Assembly: GCA_030652345.1 (NCBI GenBank)
Contig: JAUSAU010000013.1
Span: 1 to 6,398, forward strand
Length of the DNA: 6,398 bases
Direction: 5' to 3'
Source: Coriobacteriia bacterium
GTDB lineage: Bacteria > Actinomycetota > Coriobacteriia > Anaerosomatales > PALSA-660
Part shown: positions 1 to 5,416 of the stretch, piece by piece
Layout: each line of letters begins with the position of its first letter
Position numbering within the stretch: position 1 is the stretch's first letter
Translations under genes and position numbers: made by a program
The notes under the pieces: model-generated
The model's input: only the letters and a program-made list of their open reading frames with translations
What the model was told of the DNA's origin: nothing
Database searches by the model: none

Positions 1-982
1 ACGGGGTGGTGACGAACGGGCGGCGCGAAATGTCGTAGGCGCCTGTCGCGATGAAGTCCGTCAGCACGTTGTTCTCGTTGGATGCGCAGATCAGGCGACC
101 GATCGGCACACCCATCTTCTTGGCGTAGTAGCCGGCGAGGATGTTGCCGAAGTTGCCGGTGGGGACGCAGACGTCGATCTCATGTCCGGCTACGACCCCG
201 CCGCTGGCGACCATGTCCGCGTACGCAGAGACGTAGTAGACGATCTGCGGCAGAAGGCGTCCCCAGTTGATCGAATTCGCGCTCGACAGCTGGAGCCCGT
301 CCGTTTCGTGCAGATCGGCGTTGAACGCCGAATCGGCGAACGCCTCCTTGACCGCGTTCTGGCAGTCGTCGAAGTTGCCGCGGACACCGAACACCGCGAC
401 GTTGTCGCCGCGCTGGGTGACCATCTGTTTGCGCTGGATGTCGGAGACGCCGTCCGCAGGGTAGAAGACGACGATCCGCGTGTGCTCCCGGTCGGCGAAT
501 CCCTCGAGCGCCGCCTTGCCCGTGTCGCCCGACGTGGCGACCAGGATCAGGTAGTCGTCGAGCTGCTCACCGGCCGCAAGACGCATCGAGATCGCCTCAG
601 AGAAGAAGAGCGGCATGCACTGGAGCGCCATGTCCTTGAATGCGCTCGTGGGCCCGTGCCACAGTTCGAGGACGTGCATGTCGGCGTCGACCTCGATGAC
701 CGGCGCGACCGCCGGGTGGTCGAAGTTCGCACCGTAGGCTTCCTCCATGAGGGCCTCGGCCTGCTCCGGGTGCACGTCGACTCCGAACCGACCGTAGATG
801 AACGCGGCGCGGCGCGCGTACGGAAGCGCCGACAGGCGGACGATCTCCTCGAGGGTGAGTGAGGGGAGGCGCTCCGGGACGTAGAGGCCGCCGCCGGGAG
901 CGATGCCCTTGATGACGGCGTCCGTGAACGTCCGGGGCATCGTGTCGAGTCCGCGCGTGTCGCGGTAGAAGATGGTTTCCAT
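1..982 (-). CDS. thrC: Threonine synthase, 3' end cut by the window edge
   Basis: This gene encodes the PLP enzyme that converts O-phospho-L-homoserine and water to L-threonine and phosphate in the cytosol, the last step of threonine synthesis. The reverse strand reads from ATG at 982 as METIFYRDTRGLDTMP and stays open for 327 residues to the window edge. Long-form enzymes have roughly 430-480 residues, so the C-terminus is missing. Visible hallmarks are the N-terminal APGGGLYVPE segment (28-37), HGPTSAFKDMALQ (109-121) whose Lys116 should form the Schiff base with PLP, the phosphate-binding loop ATSGDTGKAALEGF (149-162), SSANSINWGR (233-242) and VPTGNFGN (273-280). This pattern is the long (E. 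coli/fungal-like) class, not the short plant/Bacillus class. No convincing Shine-Dalgarno precedes the ATG. A TACCAT hexamer at 995-990 lies 7 nt upstream, so leaderless translation is possible. It is divergent from the ApgM-like gene at 1168. The family call is firm; the start is likely. Confidence 0.96.
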   Translation of the reverse strand, partial: METIFYRDTRGLDTMPRTFTDAVIKGIAPGGGLYVPERLPSLTLEEIVRLSALPYARRAAFIYGRFGVDVHPEQAEALMEEAYGANFDHPAVAPVIEVDADMHVLELWHGPTSAFKDMALQCMPLFFSEAISMRLAAGEQLDDYLILVATSGDTGKAALEGFADREHTRIVVFYPADGVSDIQRKQMVTQRGDNVAVFGVRGNFDDCQNAVKEAFADSAFNADLHETDGLQLSSANSINWGRLLPQIVYYVSAYADMVASGGVVAGHEIDVCVPTGNFGNILAGYYAKKMGVPIGRLICASNENNVLTDFIATGAYDISRRPFVTTP

Positions 983-1053
983 GCGCAGGATGGTACCAGA
1001 GCAGTGTGTCGAGCCGCCCCCGATGGGCTCCCCGCGCTTCGTGATGCGCGTCA

Positions 1054-1082
1054 TTGCATCCATTCGCTGGCAAGCGGACAAT
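1054..1082 (+). promoter_or_regulatory. Probable sigma-A promoter of the ApgM-like gene
   Basis: TTGCAT (1054-1059) and GACAAT (1077-1082) are separated by 17 bp. They match the -35 and -10 consensus at 3 and 4 of 6 positions. The predicted start near 1089 would leave about 80 nt of leader before the ATG at 1168. That leader contains a small hairpin, CCCGCG/CGCGGG (1104-1118). This is the most AT-rich stretch between the two divergent genes. The call rests on pattern alone. Confidence 0.4.
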
Positions 1083-1151
1083 CTTCATTCGCACCAAGGC
1101 TGTCCCGCGACCCGCGGGGCGGCACGCGCTTCTGCCGATCGATCCGCTCAC

Positions 1152-1157
1152 GGAGGG
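1152..1157 (+). promoter_or_regulatory. Ribosome binding site deciding the ATG at 1168
   Basis: GGAGGG ends 10 nt before the ATG at 1168. It supports starting the protein at MKYCIVILDG rather than at the in-frame ATG at 1054. The earlier start would add 38 residues unlike the family and would overlap the predicted promoter. Confidence 0.7.
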
Positions 1158-1167
1158 CGACGCGAGA

Positions 1168-2364
1168 ATGAAGTACTGCATCGTCATCCTGGACGGCGCC
1201 GCCGGATGGCCGCTCGACGAGCTGGGGAGCAGGACGACGCTGCAGGCGGCGCGGACTCCCCATCTTGACGAACTCGCACAGCGCGGCCGCGTGGGTCTCG
1301 CGCAGACCGTGCCTCTCGGCGCCGAACCCTCGTCCTCCGCCGCGTGCACCTCGATCCTGGGCTATGACCCCGTCGCCGATTTCGTCGGCCGTGGGGCGAT
1401 CGAGGCCGCGAGCATGGGCATCACGCTCGAGCCCGGCGAGGTGGCGCTGCGCATGAACCTCGTGAACACCGAGGGCGGCGTCATGGCCTCGTACTCATGC
1501 GGCCACATATCGAGCGCCGAGTCCCGGGCGATCGTGCTGGATCTCGGCGAGGCGCTCGGCGACGACACGTTCCGCTTCTATCCCGGCGTGAGCTACCGAC
1601 ACATCCTGGTGGTCAAGGGCCATCCGGAACTCCTCGATGTCTCATACACGCCGCCGCACGACTTCAGTGGCAGACCGCTGACGGGCCGGACGCCGACAGG
1701 AGCCGGTGCGGAGATCCTCATCGACCTCATGGAGCGCGCGCGACCGGTGCTCGAGCGCTCGGCGCCGAACAGATGCCGACGCGACGGCGGCGAGGTCGCG
1801 GCGACCGATATCTGGCCGTTCTGGCCCGGAGCGCGCCCCTCGGGCCTGGTACCTTTCGGCACGTTGCGCGGAGTCCGCGCGGCGATGACATCCGGCGTCG
1901 ACCTTCTGAACGGCCTCTCCGTGATGACGGGGATCGACCGACTCGACATCCCGGGCGTGACCGACGGACCCGACAATGACTACGCGATGCAGGCGGAGGG
2001 CGCTCTCAAGGCCCTGCGTCACTACGACCTGGTGATCATCCACGTCGAGACGCCTGATGAGGCGGGGCATGCGGGCGACGTGGCGGCCAAGATCGCCGGT
2101 ATCGAGGCGATCGATCGGGAGGTCGTCGCGCGGATCGGCCACTTCGGCGGCGACCTGCGGGTCCTGTGCATGCCGGACCATCCGACGCCGATCGCGCTCA
2201 AGACCCACGTCGGCGAGCCTGTGCCGTTCGTGCTGGCGGGCACCGGTATCGCACACAACGGAGCATCGACCTTCGATGAGGAGGCGGCGAAGGCCACCGG
2301 ATCGCTCGTCGATCCGGGACACCTCCTGATCGAGGCGCTCCTGTCGCCGGAGGCGTCGGCCTAG
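1168..2364 (+). CDS. ApgM-like alkaline-phosphatase-superfamily enzyme; proposed homoserine kinase
   Basis: The 398-residue protein belongs to the cofactor-independent phosphoglycerate mutase (archaeal ApgM) family. A bacterial branch of that family is annotated 'proposed homoserine kinase' because it sits beside threonine genes in genomes lacking thrB. Metal-site motifs of the superfamily are visible: Asp9 in VILDG, DEAGHAGD (297-304, Asp297 and His301), MPDHPTP (335-341, Asp337 and His338) and His347 before GEPVPFVLAG. Further family marks are SILGYDP (62-68), GRGAIEAASMGI (74-85), CGHIS (111-115) and the central TDIWPFWPG (213-221). The nucleophile loop, usually GSD in relatives, reads SSS here (55-57), with Ser56 aligned to the catalytic serine. 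It is divergent from thrC across 185 bp, which favours a role in making O-phosphohomoserine. Phosphoglycerate mutase activity remains the alternative. The stop overlaps that of the convergent reductase gene. Family membership is firm; the reaction is inferred. Confidence 0.88.
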   Translation: MKYCIVILDGAAGWPLDELGSRTTLQAARTPHLDELAQRGRVGLAQTVPLGAEPSSSAACTSILGYDPVADFVGRGAIEAASMGITLEPGEVALRMNLVNTEGGVMASYSCGHISSAESRAIVLDLGEALGDDTFRFYPGVSYRHILVVKGHPELLDVSYTPPHDFSGRPLTGRTPTGAGAEILIDLMERARPVLERSAPNRCRRDGGEVAATDIWPFWPGARPSGLVPFGTLRGVRAAMTSGVDLLNGLSVMTGIDRLDIPGVTDGPDNDYAMQAEGALKALRHYDLVIIHVETPDEAGHAGDVAAKIAGIEAIDREVVARIGHFGGDLRVLCMPDHPTPIALKTHVGEPVPFVLAGTGIAHNGASTFDEEAAKATGSLVDPGHLLIEALLSPEASA

Positions 2365-3041
2365 GCCGACCGCACCGCCGGCAGGGCGACCGCCGCCGGC
2401 AGGGGCACCGGTTCCGGCACCGGAGCGACGGGAGGCGCGGTCATCGGCGCGCCGGCGGCCAGTACGCGTCCCAGCCGGCGAGCCCGCTCGCGCGTCCGGT
2501 CCCAGACGTCCGGCCCGGACCAGTGCGTCCCCACCGCGGTGCAGCCGACGACGTCGACACCTGCCCGGTCGAGCACCCGCCAGACGCTCCCGAGTCCCGC
2601 CGGCAGCAGTCCCAGCAGTGCAGGGAAGCCCAGGAGCGGCGGCGCCGACGATATGAGCGCCGCACGTTTGCACGCGCCCGCGCGTGAGTTGTGGCGCCCG
2701 AATCCGCGGCACGTCTCGACGTGTGCGAAGCCTCCGACGAGCCGCCGCAGGAGTGCTTCGCATCGGGGATCCCGTGCGTGCAGGTGGCCGGCCGTCCCGA
2801 CCACGAGACAGTCGGAGGACCCGAGAAGGCGCAGCGCGTCATCCAGCGGTGCGATCCGGCGCGTGCACCGCCCGCTCACAGCGCATGCCGTGCACGTCGA
2901 GCAGCAGGTGACGAACAGGTCGTAGACGCGCAGCCGCGTGACGTCGCCTCCGACGTGTCGCGCCTCCGACGCGGTGCAGTCCAGCGCGCGGGTGACCGGT
3001 CCGCCTCCGATCGGCGACGCGTCTATGACCGCGAGCTTCAT
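2361..3041 (-). CDS. Flavodoxin-fold NAD(P)H:FMN reductase / iron-sulfur-flavoprotein-like protein
   Basis: The 226-residue protein opens with MKLAVIDASPIGGGPVTRAL, a beta strand followed by the small-residue FMN-phosphate loop of NADPH-dependent FMN reductases. A compact cysteine cluster follows: Cys47, Cys50, Cys53 and Cys59 (CX2CX2CX5C), with an extra Cys46. It is followed by DDALRLLGSSDCLVVGT (67-83). That arrangement matches the [4Fe-4S] binding motif of Isf-type flavoproteins, which pass electrons between ferredoxin or NAD(P)H and an acceptor. From about residue 199 the C-terminus is a Pro/Ala/Val tail (VAPVPEPVPLPAAVALPAV) that looks disordered and is not part of the fold. The start ATG overlaps the PadR stop (ATGA), with a GAGGGGGA ribosome site at 3053-3046, so translation is probably coupled. 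The physiological substrate cannot be read from sequence. A quinone, aromatic or thiol-stress role fits a PadR partner but is conjecture. Confidence 0.82.
   Translation of the reverse strand: MKLAVIDASPIGGGPVTRALDCTASEARHVGGDVTRLRVYDLFVTCCSTCTACAVSGRCTRRIAPLDDALRLLGSSDCLVVGTAGHLHARDPRCEALLRRLVGGFAHVETCRGFGRHNSRAGACKRAALISSAPPLLGFPALLGLLPAGLGSVWRVLDRAGVDVVGCTAVGTHWSGPDVWDRTRERARRLGRVLAAGAPMTAPPVAPVPEPVPLPAAVALPAVRSA
2375..2404 (-). repeat. 18-bp-spaced direct repeat in the reductase tail
   Basis: The 12-mer CCGCCGGCAGGG occurs at 2375-2386 and again at 2393-2404, exactly 18 bp apart and in frame. It encodes the repeated LPA-AVA/LPA-V unit in the C-terminal tail of the reductase. Each copy holds the palindrome GCCGGC, so the pair could also fold into a GC stem in transcripts arriving from either convergent gene. 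Confidence 0.6.
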
Positions 3042-3628
3042 GGCGTCCCCCTCGTGTCGTCCGCGGCGACTTCCGCAGCCGGCGGGAGGCCGCCGCGCAT
3101 GTCGTCGAGGCAGTCATCGATCCAGTCGATCGAGGAGCGGACGCCGGCCATGGCGGCGCCGAGGGTCATGCGGTGCAATGCCGCGTCGCGCGGCGTGGGG
3201 GCGGCGCACGCCGGGGTCTCGCGGATGCTCTCTCTCCGGAGTGACTCGAGGCGTCGCATGTATGTGTCGCGTGCGCCCGTGAGGAGCACCCGGATCTCGC
3301 CGTCCGGCAGGCCTGCCGAGAGCGCCAGCTGGAGAAGGAGCGGGTCGCGGAGCGGACCGGGGTCTTCCGGTCGCCGCAGCCAGTCGCCGAGCGCTGCGCG
3401 ACCGGAGCGCGTGATCGTGAAGACCCTGCGGTCCGGTTTGCCGCGCTGCGGCACCAGCTTCGGCTTGACGAGTCCGCGGGCGGCGAGGCGATCGAGGGTC
3501 CGGTAGACCTGCGCTTGGTCAGCCGTCCACACGTGGCCGACTGCGGCGTCGAAGCACCGCGTCTTCAGGTCGTATCCCGTCATCGGCTCCCGCTCCAGGA
3601 ACCCGAGTATGGCGTGTTCGAGCGCCAT
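3038..3628 (-). CDS. PadR-family transcriptional regulator
   Basis: The 196-residue protein has the PadR layout. An N-terminal winged helix-turn-helix begins MALEHAILGFLEREPMTGYDL (about 1-80) and includes QVYRTLDRLAARGLV (40-54), the recognition-helix region, and the wing PDRRVFTITRSGRAAL (65-80). A C-terminal helical dimerisation domain follows (about 90-180), with EIRVLLTGARDTYMRRLESLRR and a final helix SSIDWIDDCLDDM. PadR proteins are usually repressors that bind palindromic operators and are released by small ligands, often phenolics or drugs. A GAGGGA ribosome site at 3641-3636 lies 7 nt before the ATG. Its stop overlaps the reductase start by 4 nt, so the two form an operon. The promoter region upstream is full of AT-rich inverted repeats, which suggests autoregulation. 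The last 15 or so residues look flexible. The ligand is unknown. Confidence 0.93.
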   Translation of the reverse strand: MALEHAILGFLEREPMTGYDLKTRCFDAAVGHVWTADQAQVYRTLDRLAARGLVKPKLVPQRGKPDRRVFTITRSGRAALGDWLRRPEDPGPLRDPLLLQLALSAGLPDGEIRVLLTGARDTYMRRLESLRRESIRETPACAAPTPRDAALHRMTLGAAMAGVRSSIDWIDDCLDDMRGGLPPAAEVAADDTRGTP

Positions 3629-3643
3629 TCACCCGTCCCTCGG

Positions 3644-3655
3644 GTCATATATGAC
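3644..3655. promoter_or_regulatory. Perfect 12-bp palindrome, candidate PadR operator 1
   Basis: GTCATATATGAC is a perfect palindrome. It covers the expected transcription start of the PadR operon and lies just upstream of its ribosome site. Its right half extends to TATATGACA (3648-3656), which recurs at 3664-3672 exactly 16 bp away. Its position suits a repressor that blocks its own promoter. Confidence 0.6.
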
Positions 3656-3661
3656 AAAGCG

Positions 3662-3689
3662 AGTATATGACACAACATATAAAAAGCAA
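3662..3689 (-). promoter_or_regulatory. Probable sigma-A promoter of the padR-reductase operon
   Basis: On the reverse strand TTGCTT (3689-3684) and TATACT (3667-3662) are 16 bp apart. The -10 matches consensus at 5 of 6 positions and the -35 at 3 of 6. Transcription would start near 3655, giving about 27 nt of leader before the PadR ATG. A second reading, TTGTGT with a downstream ATATAT, is possible within the same AT-rich block. Confidence 0.55.
3664..3681. promoter_or_regulatory. 18-bp inverted repeat, candidate PadR operator 2
   Basis: TATATG and CATATA form perfect 6-bp arms around a 6-nt centre (ACACAA). The element resembles the ATGT-N8-ACAT style of PadR operators. It fills the spacer and the -10 edge of the predicted operon promoter, where a bound dimer would exclude RNA polymerase. 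The link to this PadR protein is inferred from position. Confidence 0.6.
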
Positions 3690-3802
3690 CATGAATAACA
3701 GGTCGAGGGTTTCGGGTATCGCCGCAGGTAGGAGAGCCGACCAAACACTCAAGTCGGGATGGAGGGCGTCAGAGCCTGCGAAAATGGCTCAGGACATGAG
3801 AA

Positions 3803-3833
3803 AGCGGCGGGACCCGGGGCCGGTCCCGCCGCT
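3803..3833 (-). terminator. Strong hairpin terminator downstream of the SHOCT gene
   Basis: A perfect 12-bp stem (3803-3814 with 3822-3833, AGCGGCGGGACC) encloses a 7-nt loop. Read on the reverse strand, the stem is followed by TTTCTC, a short U-rich run, and can lengthen by about 3 bp through A-U, G-U and G-C pairs. It lies about 80 nt past the SHOCT stop and before the PadR promoter, so it probably ends transcription from the SHOCT side. The U-run is weak, which lowers certainty about intrinsic termination. Confidence 0.65.
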
Positions 3834-3837
3834 CTCT

Positions 3838-3871
3838 GGTCTCCGGACAGGGGCTGTGTTGGCCGGAGACC
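3838..3871. repeat. Second hairpin adjacent to the terminator
   Basis: GGTCTCCGG (3838-3846) and CCGGAGACC (3863-3871) are perfect 9-bp inverted arms with a 16-nt loop. Only 4 nt separate it from the 12-bp stem at 3803-3833. On the reverse strand it is transcribed first. It carries no U-run of its own, so it may be an mRNA 3'-end stabiliser or part of a compound terminator or small structured RNA. Confidence 0.55.
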
Positions 3872-3915
3872 CGCAGGGAGGGGAGGAAGGTGGAGATGTG
3901 AGGCGTGCGAAGGGC

Positions 3916-4170
3916 TTACACGGTGCGGGTCAGTCCCGACACCAGGCGGCTGTACTCCTCGGCGTCGATCTCGCCGCGTGCGAAGCGCTGGCGGACGATC
4001 TCGACTGCCTCATCGATGCGGGATGCCCGGGCGGGCGTCACATCGGGAGCCTTGGCTGCAACGAGCACGAACCACGCGATCATCGCTGCTGCGAGGGCGG
4101 GAAGGAGAGCCGTGAGGCCCACCATACCGAGGGAGCCGAGAAGCCCGCTTCCGAAGCCGAATGCCGTCAT
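3916..4170 (-). CDS. Small membrane protein with C-terminal SHOCT domain
   Basis: The 84-residue protein starts MTAFGFGSGLLGSLG. Residues about 8-39 are hydrophobic (GMVGLTALLPALAAAMIAWFVLVAA) and form one long or two short membrane segments. After a linker (KAPDVTPARAS), residues 52-80 make a short amphipathic SHOCT domain, with the signature QRFARGEIDAEEYSRLVSGL near the end. SHOCT domains are common short C-terminal modules, thought to mediate oligomerisation or protein contacts; no enzyme activity is expected. The start at 4170 is chosen because GGAGG (4184-4180) lies 8 nt before this ATG, whereas the in-frame GTG at 4179 overlaps that site. It lies 141 bp downstream of the exporter gene on the same strand and is followed by strong hairpins. 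Its biological role is unknown. Confidence 0.85.
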   Translation of the reverse strand: MTAFGFGSGLLGSLGMVGLTALLPALAAAMIAWFVLVAAKAPDVTPARASRIDEAVEIVRQRFARGEIDAEEYSRLVSGLTRTV

Positions 4171-4311
4171 CGCGAGCACCTCCCGTCTCCGTCGTCCGAT
4201 CCGTCATCGCTGCACCGAAGGGCGCACGCCCATCTTCAGGCCGCAGGGTGAAGGCATCATGTTCCGCATGTGGAGAAACGGTGGAGCCGATCCCGACGCG
4301 GGCGCGGACCG
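4171..4311. other. Intergenic region between exporter and SHOCT gene
   Basis: These 141 bp hold the SHOCT ribosome site and a small 5-bp hairpin GGGCG/CGCCC (4220-4231). I see no convincing -35/-10 pair on either strand. The SHOCT gene may be read through from the exporter or may use a promoter I cannot recognise. Confidence 0.4.
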
Positions 4312-5292
4312 CTACGGCGACGGGATCTCGGGGAGTCCTGCGGCGTCAGGACCGACCGGATCGCGCTCGGCCCGCTTGACCGGAGCGCTCGTCGCCAGCG
4401 CGACACCGCCGACGATGACAGCCATCCCTGCCACTCCCCAGACGTCGAGACGCTCGGGCTCGGCCAGCAGTCCGACGACTCCGGCGAGGTAGCCGAGCAG
4501 GACGGCGACGACCGGGTTCACGTACGCGTAGGTCATGACCTTCGATGCGGCGATGTTCCGTATGAGCCACATGAAGGCCGTGAAGGCGACGGCGGAGCCG
4601 AACACGGAGAGATACGCCAGCGCCCCGAACGCAGCGGGCGAGATCGAGAGCCCCACGTGTTCTCCGCGCACGAGGCCCACGAGGAGCAACACGCCGCCTG
4701 CGATGAGCATCTCGTAGCCGGTGGCGACGGTCCCGTCCGTGGTGAGCGGCCGCTTCTTGCTCACGATCGATCCGCCGACCCACAGCCACGTCCCGACGAC
4801 CTGGATGCTCATGCCGATGACATCGGTCAGCGTGCCCGACACGCCGGCGAGCCGGGGCCCCACGAGCAGCGCCAGCCCCGCGAGTCCCAGGACCAGCCCG
4901 AGGATGCCGCGGCCGGTAGGCCGGTCCATCCCGGGCAGGACAGCTTCGGCCAGTGCCATCCACAGCGGCGCCACGGCCACCACGAGCGCGGTCAACGACG
5001 AGGAAATGAACCCTTCCGCGATCATGGTCGAGTACATGCCGCCGCACAGGAGACAGAGCCCGACGACCGCCGCGGTCGACAGGTCGCGACGCGATATGGC
5101 GAGTGAGGTGCCGCGTACCTTCGCGAAGGCGAGCAGGATGAGTCCCGCGGGGACCAGTCGCAGCCCGCCGAAGAGCGAGGGCGGCAGAGCCTCGTTCAGA
5201 CCCACCTTGATCGCCAGGTACGTGGAACCCCAGACGACATAGACGGTCGCGAACGCGATGATCGTCTTGGCTCTGAAGGAGAGGCGGGGCAT
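4312..5292 (-). CDS. EamA/DMT-superfamily transporter (ten-TM drug/metabolite exporter)
   Basis: The 326-residue inner-membrane protein has two EamA repeats (about 8-145 and 157-301), each of about five membrane segments. The first repeat carries the family signature WGSTYLAIKVGL (21-32) and GGLRLVPAGLILL (42-54). The second ends with AYVNPVVAVLLGYLAG (256-271) and GVAGMAVIVGGVALA (286-300). Such proteins export metabolites, often amino acids, purines or drugs, by proton exchange. The substrate cannot be told from sequence. The tail (302-326) is charged and Pro-rich. The start at 5292 (MPRLSFRAKTIIAFATVYVVWGSTYLAIK) is chosen because DMT proteins usually begin shortly before the first TM. An upstream in-frame ATG at 5418 would add 42 non-hydrophobic residues and run across the Nudix start. 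No clear Shine-Dalgarno precedes 5292. The gene is divergent from the Nudix gene across 124 bp. Confidence 0.92.
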   Translation of the reverse strand: MPRLSFRAKTIIAFATVYVVWGSTYLAIKVGLNEALPPSLFGGLRLVPAGLILLAFAKVRGTSLAISRRDLSTAAVVGLCLLCGGMYSTMIAEGFISSSLTALVVAVAPLWMALAEAVLPGMDRPTGRGILGLVLGLAGLALLVGPRLAGVSGTLTDVIGMSIQVVGTWLWVGGSIVSKKRPLTTDGTVATGYEMLIAGGVLLLVGLVRGEHVGLSISPAAFGALAYLSVFGSAVAFTAFMWLIRNIAASKVMTYAYVNPVVAVLLGYLAGVVGLLAEPERLDVWGVAGMAVIVGGVALATSAPVKRAERDPVGPDAAGLPEIPSP

Positions 5293-5401
5293 CGCGGCCA
5301 ACGGGTGTCCGATCCGGCATGATTCGAATGGGAGGACAGAGTACACCGCCCACCGGCGCGGTCCCGCGAGCGGCCCGAGCTGGCCCCTGTCGACGGCGAA
5401 G

Positions 5402-5410
5402 TGCGATACT
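5402..5410 (+). promoter_or_regulatory. Extended -10 element, possible leaderless promoter of the Nudix gene
   Basis: TGCGATACT has the TGN extension plus a hexamer matching TATAAT at 4 of 6. Its last base is 6 nt before the ATG at 5417, the distance expected if transcription starts at the A of the start codon. No Shine-Dalgarno is visible upstream of the ATG, which agrees with leaderless translation. No recognisable -35 is present. Confidence 0.45.
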
Positions 5411-5416
5411 GACGCC

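Noticed and set aside
182..862. Long plus-strand open frame of 226 codons
   Set aside because: It lies wholly opposite thrC, whose conserved PLP motifs are clear. The plus-strand product is Arg/Asp/Val-rich with no recognisable domain, typical of the antisense frame of a high-GC gene.
1104..1118. Small CCCGCG/CGCGGG hairpin in the ApgM-like leader as an attenuator
   Set aside because: The stem has 6 bp and a 3-nt loop, there is no U-run, and no threonine-rich leader peptide or T-box motif was seen. Such hairpins are common by chance at this GC content.
1054..1167. N-terminal extension of the ApgM-like protein from ATG at 1054
   Set aside because: The family starts right at the MKYCIVILDG strand, a good ribosome site precedes 1168, and the extension overlaps the predicted promoter.
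597..1349. Minus-strand open frame of 250 codons across the thrC start and the ApgM-like start
   Set aside because: It is out of frame with thrC, crosses the intergenic promoter region, has Arg/Pro/His-rich composition and has no family features.
1642..2763. Minus-strand open frame of 373 codons
   Set aside because: It is antisense to the ApgM-like gene and out of frame with the reductase. Composition is Arg-rich and no motif is present, so it is a GC-driven shadow.
2691..3506. Plus-strand open frame of 271 codons
   Set aside because: It is antisense to both the reductase and PadR genes, which have clear domains and an ATGA overlap. The product is Arg/Ser-rich without motifs.
4171..4179. 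GTG start at 4179 for the SHOCT protein
   Set aside because: This codon overlaps the GGAGG ribosome site, which is ideally spaced for the ATG at 4170.
3667..4251. Plus-strand open frame of 194 codons starting in the padR promoter
   Set aside because: It runs through both hairpins and antisense to the SHOCT gene, has no ribosome site and has no recognisable domain.
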